Of a stretch of DNA of 64,000 nucleotides, positions 53,821 to 61,909 are shown piece by piece. This DNA is from BOG-908 sp963795825 (GTDB taxonomy: Bacteria; Pseudomonadota; Alphaproteobacteria; Acetobacterales; Acetobacteraceae): contig CAWCIW010000004.1 of assembly GCA_963795825.1 (NCBI GenBank), forward strand, positions 1 to 64,000, read 5' to 3'. Within the stretch, counting starts at the first letter, position 1; each line of letters begins with the position of its first letter. Under the pieces are notes generated by a model. It worked only from the letters and a program-made list of their open reading frames with translations. It was not told where the DNA came from and made no database searches. Both the position numbers and the translations under genes were made by a program.

Positions 53821-53955
53821 GCAGGAAGGAAGAAAGCACTTCTTTTTTGAAAAAAAGAAGCAAAAAACTTTTGGTCCCTGTCGGGGAGACTTCCAGCACT
53901 CGCCGACAGGGAGAAAAAGCTTTTTGGTCCTTTTTCTCGAAAAAGGATCTGCTTG
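53821..53955. repeat. Compound hairpin repeat, copy i
   Basis: The left arm is the CTTCTTTTTT/AAAAAAGAAG type and the right arm the TCCTTTTT/AAAAAGGA type with loop CTCG. The core is short: CCCTGTCGGGGAG and CTCGCCGACAGGG are complementary, with about 13 bases between. The same core words flank the split copy k/l, which makes this copy the model for its unsplit state. Confidence 0.85.
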
Positions 53956-55080
53956 CTACCTGCCCATCTGCAACACCGCTGCAACCACATGCGGCACATG
54001 AACCTGCCAGCTCAGCGCTTGCACCATCTCCGGCGCGTCCGGCCAGGCCCCTACGGCGCGGCCGAGGACGCAATCGTATCGCACCCCGCATACCGCTGCA
54101 AAATGGCGATAACACCAGTGCACGTAAGCATCCATGTGAAGCTCCAGTAAGGCGCAACCCGGCTGGCAGAAACCCAGATTGGTCAGAGCGGCGCCGTGTG
54201 GCGCCACGATCATCTCCGCGCCGCGGAACAGCCTCACCTGGTCGGGGATACTCAGCGTTTCCGGCCGTATCGCCACGATGCCGAATTTCGCGAGTTCCTC
54301 GATCACCGCAACTTCGTTGACGAGCTGCCGCAGCACAGCATTGCGCCGATCGATATAGAAGCGCGTGGGGAAATCGCCGCCTGGACCTACATGTTCCGAC
54401 ACGCGGGAGAAGTAGCTGGTGACGCAGGGATGGAAGCTCGAGAGGCCGTAGAGGTCCCAGGGAAATACCAGCGTGTCGATATGCAGCGCCTCCGCATCGC
54501 CTATCTCCTGGCGGGCGAGGCTGGCTGGCAGGCCGAGCAGGTCCAGGCTGGCGGCCTGCGCCACGCCGTCCTGCGGGCAGAGCAGGCTGGCGGAAATATG
54601 CAGATAATAGTCGGGAATCATCACGAGCCGCATGATGCCGTCGAGCAGGGAATGGAAGTAGTTGCGTTTGCTGCCGGCCAGTACGCTGACATGCGTGCCG
54701 GCCAGGTGACGCGGTTCGCGCGCGGCCAGTTCGATACCGCCCGGCGTACGGCGAAATCCGTGCGCATCGGGATCGCGGCCGATCAATGTCTCCGCGACAA
54801 CGTCGTCGCCGATGCGGATGATCCCGCCCGAACCGTGCACGATCACGTCGCGCAGGATGAAAGTGGCCGGCGCCATGCAGTCGTATCCCGGCGCCCGCCA
54901 GGTGATCGCACCTGGCTCCTCGCGTATCGGCCAATGCTCCAGGAATGTGGCGCCGATTTGCAAAGGCGGCAGATCGGTCCTGGCGGGATGCAGGGAATGC
55001 GCGTGATGGATGCGCGCGGCGGGCGACAACATGTCGCCCTCGGCCGCGATCTCCAGCAGGCCGCGCACGCGCAGTGTCAT
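53956..55080 (-). CDS. GT61-family glycosyltransferase (DUF563)
   Basis: A 374-residue glycosyltransferase of the GT61/DUF563 type, usually linked to capsule or cell-surface glycan synthesis. The family core is present: VSVLAGSKRNYFHSLLDGIM, a middle segment LVFPWDLYGLSSFHPCV, and EMIVAPHGAALTNLGFCQPG followed by ALLELHMDAYVHWCYRHFA. ATG 55080 gives a compact N-terminus; longer frames upstream only translate the neighbouring repeat. It is flanked on both sides by two-arm hairpin repeats (i and j), so it is probably a single-gene transcription unit. Donor and acceptor are unknown. Confidence 0.85.
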   Translation of the reverse strand: MTLRVRGLLEIAAEGDMLSPAARIHHAHSLHPARTDLPPLQIGATFLEHWPIREEPGAITWRAPGYDCMAPATFILRDVIVHGSGGIIRIGDDVVAETLIGRDPDAHGFRRTPGGIELAAREPRHLAGTHVSVLAGSKRNYFHSLLDGIMRLVMIPDYYLHISASLLCPQDGVAQAASLDLLGLPASLARQEIGDAEALHIDTLVFPWDLYGLSSFHPCVTSYFSRVSEHVGPGGDFPTRFYIDRRNAVLRQLVNEVAVIEELAKFGIVAIRPETLSIPDQVRLFRGAEMIVAPHGAALTNLGFCQPGCALLELHMDAYVHWCYRHFAAVCGVRYDCVLGRAVGAWPDAPEMVQALSWQVHVPHVVAAVLQMGR

Positions 55081-55124
55081 CTGGGCGCGCGGCGCTGGTT
55101 TATCGTGCGTGGCCGGTCGCGCCG

Positions 55125-55315
55125 AGGCAGGCAAGAAAGTAGTCCTTTTTCGAGAAAAAGGACCAAAAAGCTTTTGTCTCCGACGCCTGCACAAGGATCC
55201 AGGCTCTCGCTGCAACCGAATCGACTTGCAGAACGGGCGCAGGCTGCGGGGCAGGCGTCGGAGCAAAAGCTTTTTGGTCCTTTTTCTCGAAAAAGGACTG
55301 CTTTCTTCCTTGCTG
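55125..55315. repeat. Compound hairpin repeat, copy j
   Basis: Both arms are the perfect GTCCTTTTT/AAAAAGGAC type, loops CGAG and CTCG, each with AAAAAGCTTTTG inside. The core CCGACGCCTGCACAAGGATC to GGGGCAGGCGTCGGAGC is shared in outline with copies a-c, including an ATCGACTTGCAGAACGGGCG middle like the ATCGACTTGCAATACGAGCG of copy c. It lies between xseA and the GT61 gene. Confidence 0.85.
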
Positions 55316-55322
55316 CCGTGCC

Positions 55323-56949
55323 TCAAAACGGCAAAACCGTCTGCCGCCCCTCGCTCACCACGGCCACCTCCGCATCGGCGAAACGCAGCCGCAATTTCGC
55401 GCCGGGCCGCACCTCCGACGCGCGCGTCACCGCATGGCCGCGCACATCGCGCACCAGGACGAAGCCGCGCGCCAGCACCCGCTCGTACGAAGCGCCATCC
55501 AGCCGCGCCGCCGACACTTCGAGCTGCCCGCGCTGCGCGCGCAGCCCGGCGACGATCCCGGAGAGCGTCAGCAGCGGCAGCACGCGCCCGGCCGCCCGAT
55601 GATGCCGGGCGAGTTCCCCGCGCAAAGCGGCACCGAGGCGTAGGCCCGCATTGGCCACCGCGGCCTGGCGTGCGGCGATCAGCGCATGCGGGTCCGGTAT
55701 GTTGCGCTCGGCGCGGGCGAGCGCCGCCGCGCGTGACGCGAGCAGGCCCGGCAACGCGGCATCGAGCAGCGGCGCCGCGCGGGACGCCGCCGCGCGTTGT
55801 CGGGCCAGATCGTGCCGCAACGCGCCGAGCAGGCGCAGTCCGCCATTGGCCAGGTCCGCCCGGCGCGCGGCAATCAGCGCGTGTGGGTCCGCGATGTGGC
55901 GCTCCACCCGGTGCAGCGCGCCTGCCCGCGCCGCCAGCAGGTTCGGCGGCGCTAGGTCGAGCCGCTGCGCCCGGTCATCGAGCCGCTGGCGCGCTGCGGT
56001 GAGGATGCCGGGCAGGTCCGGCAGGCGCGCGCCGGCGGCGGCCAGGCGCGCGCCCGCGGTTTGCGCCGTGCGGTCCAGCGCGCCGGCCAGCCGCGCCGCC
56101 TTCTGCGCCAGGTCGGCCAGCAGCTCGGTGCGCTGCGGCACGGCCAGCTCGGCGGCCGCGGTGGGGGTGGGCGCGCGACGGTCGCTCACGTGATCGATCA
56201 GCGTGGTGTCCGTCTCGTGGCCCACCGCGCTGATCAGCGGGATGGCGACAGGCGGCCGCCGCGCGCAGCACCGCCTCGTCGTTGAACGCCATCAAATCCT
56301 CGAGGCTGCCGCCCCCGCGCGCCACGATCAGCACGTCCGGCCTGGCGATGCCGTGCGCCGGCAGCCGGTCCATCCCGGCGATCGCGGCGGCGATCTTGGC
56401 CGCGGCGCCGTCGCCCTGCACCGGCACCGGCCAGAGCAGGATCGGGCGCGGGAAACGGCGCGCGATGGTGGTCATGATATCATGCAGCACGGCGCCGCTG
56501 GCCGACGTGATCACGCCGACGCGCGCCGGCAGCATGGGCAGGCCGCGCTTGGCCGACGCGTCGAACAGGCCCTCGGCGGCGAGCCTGGCGCGCAACGCGT
56601 CGATGCGCGCGAGCAGCGCGCCGGCGCCGGCGTATTCCAGGCGGTCGATCATGAGCTGGTATTCGGAGCGGTCGCCGTATGCGCTGATCTTGCCGGTGGC
56701 GATCACCTCTACGCCGTTTTCCGGCTTCAGGCCGACGCGCGGCAGCGTGGTTTTCCAGATCACCGCGCGTATCTTGCCGCCCTCATCCTTGAGGCTGAGA
56801 TAGGCGTGGCCGCTGCTGTAGAGCTTGTATTCGGTGATTTCGCCGCGCACGCGTATGCGGCCGAAGCTGCCTTCCAGGGTGCGTTTTATGGCGCCTGAGA
56901 GTTCGCCTACGGTGTATTCTGGGATGTTGGTTTTGGGGGGTTCGTCCAT
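55323..56949 (-). CDS. xseA: Exodeoxyribonuclease VII large subunit, frameshifted as read
   Basis: The catalytic large subunit of ExoVII, which degrades single-stranded DNA to oligonucleotides. ATG 56949 begins the OB-fold domain (EYTVGELSGAIKRTLEGSFG, IRVRGEITEYKLYSSGHAYL), then the catalytic domain LPMLPARVGVITSASGAVLH, DVLIVARGGGSLEDLMAFND, and, in a second frame, IPLISAVGHETDTTLIDHVS with the conserved GHETD. A long C-terminal coiled region with LNAARxADP-like repeats (PHALIAARRADLANGGLRLL, PHALIAARQAAVANAGLRLG) and RGFVLVRDVRGHAVTRASEV ends the protein. A single base near 56243-56255 separates the frames, just before the catalytic GHETD. Spliced length is about 541 residues. Because the gene is broadly conserved, an error in the sequence is a serious possibility. 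Confidence 0.85.
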
Positions 56950-56976
56950 TTGGGGTGGTTGTGGGGGAGGGCGGGG

Positions 56977-57040
56977 GTAGGAAGCAAGCAGTCCTTTTTC
57001 GAGAAAAAGGACCAAAAAGCTTTTGCTCCCTGTCGGGGAG
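56977..57040. repeat. Left half of the split hairpin repeat, copy k
   Basis: GGAAGCAAGCA is followed by the GTCCTTTTT/AAAAAGGAC arm, AAAAAGCTTTTGC and the half-core TCCCTGTCGGGGAG. The complementary half-core and right arm do not follow here but lie 1.5 kb away at 58526-58582. Confidence 0.85.
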
Positions 57041-57600
57041 TTGGTGGGTTGGGTGCGCTTTGTGGTGGTCTGTGGTTGGAGCCGCTGCGGACATGAGTGG
57101 CAGCGCCGTTGCACCATTGGCGAAACTACTGGCGATGATGAAGTCATTGCCGCTACTGTGCGGACATGCATGGCCCGACGACGGTATACGTTTTCCGTGA
57201 AAGTGCGTTCGCTCCGGCAGGTGATACAATGTTTTGTGTCGGTCGTCGAACAACCATCGAAGAGGCACTCGGATTTGGGCAGTTGCGAGCCATGTCCGCA
57301 GGGGCTGCCGTATATACGGACTACATTCAACAGATTGATTACATCGGTGTCTGGGGCGCTCGTAACTGCTCGCGCCTTCGCACGCTCCTTCGCGCGTGCG
57401 GGCTTGAACTCACCATCAGTCGGGGGCGCCCGCCTGCGACGAGGCTGCGATACTTCGCGCACTCCCGGCGTGCAGGCGCAGGATCCCGCCAACTGGCTCG
57501 ATGTGCGTTGCAAAGCCGCCTGCCCAAAAATCTTTGCCGTGTGAGCAGCTCAAGCTTTGCATTCTATCAGCAGCGCCAAAACAGGTGCATCGATAAGGAA
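57041..57600. other. Left part of the DNA inside the split repeat
   Basis: Several overlapping frames are open but none has a recognisable family, ribosome-binding site and good codon use together. A plus frame from about 57166 reads FCVGRRTTIEEALGFGQL and later AVYTDYIQQIDYIGVWGA, which looks gene-like without being identifiable. Composition is intermediate between the host genes and the AT-richer right part. Confidence 0.35.
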
Positions 57601-57607
57601 CTGCGCC

Positions 57608-57691
57608 ATGATGGATGCCGTGCTGGTAATCTCGGCTGTCGTCTTCCTTATTGGCTGTCTTGTCGGATTTGTATCGATGTTCTGGGCTTGA
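57608..57691 (+). CDS. Small hydrophobic peptide (27 residues), unknown
   Basis: ATG 57608 begins MMDAVLVISAVVFLIG and ends in VGFVSMFWA before TGA. A single membrane-spanning helix occupies almost the whole peptide, with one Asp near the start and no basic residues. AAGGA lies eight bases upstream, and a strong hairpin follows 22 bases after the stop. Size, hydrophobicity and the compact cistron-plus-hairpin layout resemble small membrane peptides such as type I toxins or transporter accessory peptides, but I recognise no family. It lies in the AT-richer cargo between repeat halves k and l. Confidence 0.5.
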   Translation: MMDAVLVISAVVFLIGCLVGFVSMFWA

Positions 57692-57713
57692 GAAGCAAAT
57701 GCTGCAGGATCGT

Positions 57714-57742
57714 CCCGGTCAGACTGGAGCAATCTGACCGGG
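57714..57742 (+). terminator. Strong hairpin after the small peptide gene
   Basis: CCCGGTCAGA (57714-57723) pairs perfectly with TCTGACCGGG (57733-57742) over a nine-base loop. It is not followed by a T run, so it could also be an mRNA 3' stabiliser or part of a small RNA. Confidence 0.5.
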
Positions 57743-57886
57743 GGTGGTTACCCGACGATCATCACGGCAACACTCATCACGATTGGGGACCGTAAGGCAG
57801 CTTCGAGAGTTTCTGTCTTTGCATCTGCGTTGATCAGGGTCGGCTAACATTGATTGTAAGAAGAGAAAACCAGAGGTAAGTTAAAT

Positions 57887-58340
57887 ATGGGAAATGCTGA
57901 CCTTCAGCAGGCTTACTACAATCAAACTTTCTTCGAAGCGGCGTCAGGGGTTTTAAATTCGACAGGCTGGAGTCAGACGCTTGCGTTTGCCGCGTTACTT
58001 GTTTTGGGGCTTGGACTGCGAGGCGCAGCTCGGTTGAAAGTGCAGACGATGCAACTGTTAATCTTGGCTGTCATGTGCTCGTTTTTTCTGTGGCCTAGTA
58101 TATACTCAATGTTCCAGCAACATATGCAACCCGACCGATATCCAAACCTGGTAACTGCTCGACTGGCGTCTAGTTGTCTTGGTAAATATGCCAGCTCTTT
58201 TCGTTCCGGTGTTGAGCTTTGCATTGTTGTTTTGCGCAGACTGGCTATCATCGCTGAAGTTCAGGGCTGGGTATCTGGCAGTTTGCAGCCTCTTGCCTTT
58301 GGCTTGGCTCCTCGAATGTTTTCCAGGAGCACCGCGTTGA
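57887..58340 (+). pseudogene. Unknown multi-helix membrane protein, frameshifted
   Basis: ATG 57887 (AGAGGTAAG upstream) starts NADLQQAYYNQTFFEAASGV, then helices SQTLAFAALLVLGLGLRG and MQLLILAVMCSFFLWPSIYS. As read, the frame goes on to 58399 with a non-hydrophobic tail. Removing one A near 58153 gives LVLLDWRLVVLVNMPALFVP, LSFALLFCADWLSSLKFRAG and YLAVCSLLPLAWLLECFPG, ending at TGA 58338: two to three more helices and a coherent membrane protein of about 150 residues. I do not recognise the family. Base composition is visibly more AT-rich than the flanking genes, consistent with acquisition from elsewhere. Confidence 0.55.
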
Positions 58341-58525
58341 ACCGGTCCTATATTCATGACATCTTTGGCCGGCCTGAGTATATAAAGAAAGTCGCGTAAG
58401 GCTCACATATCTTCAATGAGCTTTGTGCTAGCCTCAACAAGGTTGGAGCTATTCGGGTCTGAGCGTCGACATAGCACATCTATGCAAGGCCAATATTCAT
58501 CGCCGTTGCGCCTGATCCCGCAACA

Positions 58526-58578
58526 CCCGACAGGGAGCAAAAGCTTTTTGCTTCTTTTTGCAAAAAAGAAGGCCTTGC
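58526..58578. repeat. Right half of the split hairpin repeat, copy l
   Basis: The half-core ACCCGACAGGGAGC is followed by AAAAGCTTTTTGCTTC and an arm of the CTTCTTTTT/AAAAAAGAAG type with a GC centre, then GGCCTTGC. The half-core is the reverse complement of the one at 57025-57040, showing that k and l are the two ends of one compound repeat. Confidence 0.85.
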
Positions 58579-59008
58579 TTACCCTACCACCAATCCCAAC
58601 CGAGCAAACTCAATCATCGGACACCGGTCCATAACCACCACCAACCCAGCCGCCCGCGCCACCCCAGCCGCCACCAGATCAACCACCCCCAGCTGCATCC
58701 AAACCGTCCGCGCCCCCAACCGAACCGCCTCATCCACCACCGGCCTCGACCGCGTCGGACGCGCGAAACACATCCACCATATCCAACACCCCCGCCTCCG
58801 CCAGCGACCCCACCACCAAACACCCGTGCAACCGCCGCCCCGCTAACCCAGGGTTCACCGGCACCACCTCGTACCCCCGCCCAACCAGCGCCCCCATCAC
58901 CCCATACGAAGCCCGCGCCGGCTTATCACTCGCCCCCACCACCGCAATCCGCCGCGTCCCCGCCAGAATCGCGCGTATTGCGTCGTCGTCCAGCCCATCC
59001 ACCGTCAT
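58579..59008 (-). pseudogene. CoA-binding domain protein (YccU-like), frameshifted
   Basis: A small Rossmann-fold CoA-binding protein of about 142 residues. ATG 59008 starts TVDGLDDDAIRAILAGTRRI, then the binding motif AVVGASDKPARASYGVMGAL and VVPVNPGLAGRRLHGCLVVG. A one-base shift near 58742-58752 moves on to PVVDEAVRLGARTVWMQLGV and the terminal VVVMDRCPMIEFARLGLVVG, the MDRCPxIE motif typical of this family. Role unknown in general; related proteins bind CoA or nucleotides. It is divergent from the GH17 gene, 44 bases away. Confidence 0.75.
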
Positions 59009-59052
59009 CCGCCCACCTTCCAGAACCCGGGCCAACAAGCTACGCCGCCCTA

Positions 59053-60689
59053 ATGCAACGCCCCATCGCGCACCATCTGCCGCTCGTCCTCGCACTGGCC
59101 GCAATCGTGGCCGCCGGCTGGTGGTTGCCGAACCGCCCGCAGAACCCGCAAGCCGGCGCCACCGCCCGCAAGTTCAACAGCCTCTCCTACACCCCCTCCT
59201 GGCCAGGCGACTCCCCCCCGCCGACCGCTTCGCCACGCCAGGCGAGGTCGAGCAGGACATGGCAAAACTCGCGACGATCACCGGCAACATACGTACCTAT
59301 TCCGCCATCGAGGGCCCGTATGACGTAGCCGCAATCGCCCAGCGCCACGGCTTGCACATGTGGCAGGGCATCTGGCTCGGCGGCGATCGCGCCCAGAACG
59401 CGCGCCAGATCGCCCACGCGATCGCGCTCGCACGCAAATACCCCGACACCATCACGCGTCTTGTCGTCGGCAACGAGGTGCTGCTGCGCCGCGATCTGCC
59501 CCCGGAAGAGCTGATCGCCGACATCGAGCAAGTGCGCGCCGCTCTCAAACAAGCCGGCCTTCATCAGCAAGTATCGTACGCCGACGTGTCGGATTTCTGG
59601 GACCAGTTCCCGCAGGTCGCACCGCATGTGGACGTGGTGATGATCCACCTGCTGCCGTACTGGGAGGACGTGCCGACCGGCATCGACCACGCCGTCGCCG
59701 CGGTCGGCGACGTGTACACCCATTTCACCACCCTGTTCCCCGGCAAACAGATCGCCATCGGCGAGACCGGCTGGCCCAGCCGCGGCCGGCAGCGCGCCGA
59801 CGCCGTGCCGAGCCGCATCAACGAGGCCCGTTTCGTACGCGGCTTCATGGCGTTAGCGGCCGCCCGCGGCTTCGACTACAACCTTTTCCAGGCCTTCGAC
59901 GAGGACTGGAAATACCAGAACGAAGGCGACATCGGCCCGAACTGGGGCCTGTTCACCGGCGGCCGCGCCGAAAAGATCCCGCCCTACGGCCCACTACGGG
60001 AAAACCCGCTCTGGGCGGCCGACGCCGCGATCTCCATCCTCGCCGGCCTCATACTCACCGCGATTGGGCTGGCGCAAAACACCTCGCCGCTCGCCACCAG
60101 ACCGCAGATCGTGCTGCTCGGCATGACGCTCGGCGCCGCCCTAGGCTACGCACAGGCCGAGACGCTCCCGGTGCTCTACGACCTGCACGCGCGCTTCGCC
60201 GGCGCCGTCAACCTCGCCGGCCAGATACTGCTCGCGGGCCTGATGATGCGGCGCATGTCCGGCGCCATCCCGCGCGCCGCGTGGCGCAACGGTGCGGACG
60301 CCACAAGGCGCGTCACCCAGGCCCTGCGCCTGCGCCATGCAGCACCTGCCGGGTTGTTCGAGGATCTGTGTTTCCTGTTCGCCTGGACCGCCGCCGTGCA
60401 GCAGATTCTGCTGGTGTTCGACCCGCGCTACCGGGACTTTCCGGTGGCCAGTTTCGCGGTGCCGCTGGTGGTTCTCGCGGCCAGGGCCGCGCAGGGCGAG
60501 CTGCCGCGCGGCACCGGCCGGCGCGAGGAGCTGGCGGTGGCAGCCACGCTCACCGTCGGCGCGGTGGCCAGCCTGGTGCAGGAGGGCGCGCTGAACGGGC
60601 AGTCGCTGGTGTGGAATGCGTGCATGCTGGCGTTGGGGGTGCCGTTGTGGATGAGCGTGGTGCGCCGGCGGGAGGGGGCGATGTTCTGA
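59053..60689 (+). CDS. GH17-family glucanase-like membrane protein, frameshifted as read
   Basis: An N-terminal helix (LPLVLALAAIVAAGWWLP) anchors a periplasmic GH17 beta-1,3-glucanase/transglycosidase-like domain: FNSLSYTPSWPGDS in the first frame, then after the shift ITGNIRTYSAIEGPYDVAAI, LVVGNEVLLRRDLPPEELIA (acid/base Glu in GNE), HVDVVMIHLLPYWEDVPTGI and QIAIGETGWPSRG (nucleophile Glu in GETGWP). The C-terminal 200 residues form about six membrane helices (AAISILAGLILTAIGLAQ to SLVWNACMLALGVPLWMSVV). The frames meet at seven C's (59213-59219); eight C's would join them. Bacterial proteins of this layout are linked to beta-glucan synthesis. About 545 residues when joined. Confidence 0.8.
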
Positions 60690-60697
60690 AGTTGGGC

Positions 60698-60882
60698 GAG
60701 GAAGCAAGCAGTCCTTTTTTGAAAAAAAGGACCAAAAAACTTTTGCTCCCTAGCCTGCACACAGTTGGATTCTCTCAATGCCAATATCGGACTTGCAGAA
60801 TCACGTGGAGCGGCCGTGCAAGCGGGAGAAGCAAAAGTTTTTTGGTCCTTTTTTTCAAAAAAGGACTGCTTCCTTCCTTGCC
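60698..60882. repeat. Compound hairpin repeat, copy m
   Basis: Both arms are GTCCTTTTTT/AAAAAAGGAC types with AT-only loops (TTTTTTGAAAAAAA and TTTTTTTCAAAAAA). The core has diverged: CTAGCCTGCACACAG to GCCGTGCAAGCGGGAG. It lies between the GH17 gene and the receiver-Hpt gene. Confidence 0.8.
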
Positions 60883-60944
60883 GCTTTAACCACTCCTGAA
60901 CCCCACCCATGCCAACATCCAGGCGCACGCAAAAGAGGCGAGGC

Positions 60945-61758
60945 CATGGTGGTGACAAATCCAAGCGGTTGTCTGCGCGTGCTCGTCGTCGACGACAGCG
61001 CGATGAACCGCGATATCGCCGCTGTCCTGCTATGGGAGGCGGGCCACCAGGTCATGCTCGCCGAGGACGGCCAGGCGGCCGTGCGCATGGCCGCAGCCGG
61101 CGAATACGATGTAATACTCATGGATGTGCGCATGCCCGGGATGGACGGGCTCACGGCGGCCGCGTTGATACGAGGCCTCGCGGGCCAGGCGGGCCAGGTC
61201 CCGATCGTTTGCCTGACAGATGCTTCCGGCACCCAGGTGCAAGATTGCAGCCGGGCCGGTCTGGATGTGCATCTCAGCAAGCCGTTCACCCAAATGGCGT
61301 TGCTGAACGCCATCATGACGGCGATCAGGCCAGCAGGCGCCGGCCCCGCGATGCTGTCCGTGGTTGGCGAACGGGGAGCGCCGCCAGCCCTTGTCGCGCC
61401 GGACGAAAACGTGCTCGATCAGTGCATATTCCGCGAAACCTGCACCTTCCTGGCGCCGCAGGACGTCAACCGACATATCGCGACGATCATCGACAACGCC
61501 GAGCGCCTGCTTGCCTCGCTACCGGGCAGCCTGGCCACGTCAGACGGGCTCCGGCAAGCGGCGGCGGACGCGCACAAACTTGCAGGCAGCGCCGGCATGT
61601 TCGGCTTCGAGCGCATCTGCACCTCTGCTCTGGCCTTCGAACAACGCGCAGCATCAGCGAATGCCGACATGGCGCCGGTTGCCGGCGCGCTCGCCAGGGA
61701 TCTCGCTAAATTGCTGGTCAGTGCGCGGCGCGAGATTGCCGCCCTGGTTGCGGCATAG
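60945..61758 (+). CDS. Receiver-Hpt phosphorelay protein
   Basis: A 270-residue cytoplasmic phosphotransfer protein. Residues about 10-125 form a CheY-like receiver: RVLVVDDSAMNRDIAAVLLW (acidic pair), YDVILMDVRMPGMDGLTAAA (phospho-Asp) and LDVHLSKPFTQMALLNAIM (Lys-Pro). The C-terminal 110 residues form a histidine phosphotransfer domain with the phospho-His in DAHKLAGSAGMFGFERICTS. Such fusions relay phosphate from hybrid kinases. ATG 60945 is the first start that leads directly into the receiver. It is followed by the kinase-like gene at 61910 and converges with the hybrid kinase at the window end. Confidence 0.87.
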
Positions 61759-61909
61759 ACCGGCACCAGCCTGTGCGGCGTCGGCCGGCCTGCCGATGCC
61801 ACGCCGCCGGGTTTCACGAAATGGTAACGCGCTGTCGACACACTAGGCGTGCCCGACATGTGCCGGCCTGCGGAAACGCCACCAGATTCGCGATTGGAGA
61901 CCAGGGTTC

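Noticed and set aside
57608..57691. The 27-residue peptide as KdpF-like potassium-ATPase subunit
   Set aside because: No kdp genes are nearby and the sequence lacks the usual KdpF C-terminal basic end.
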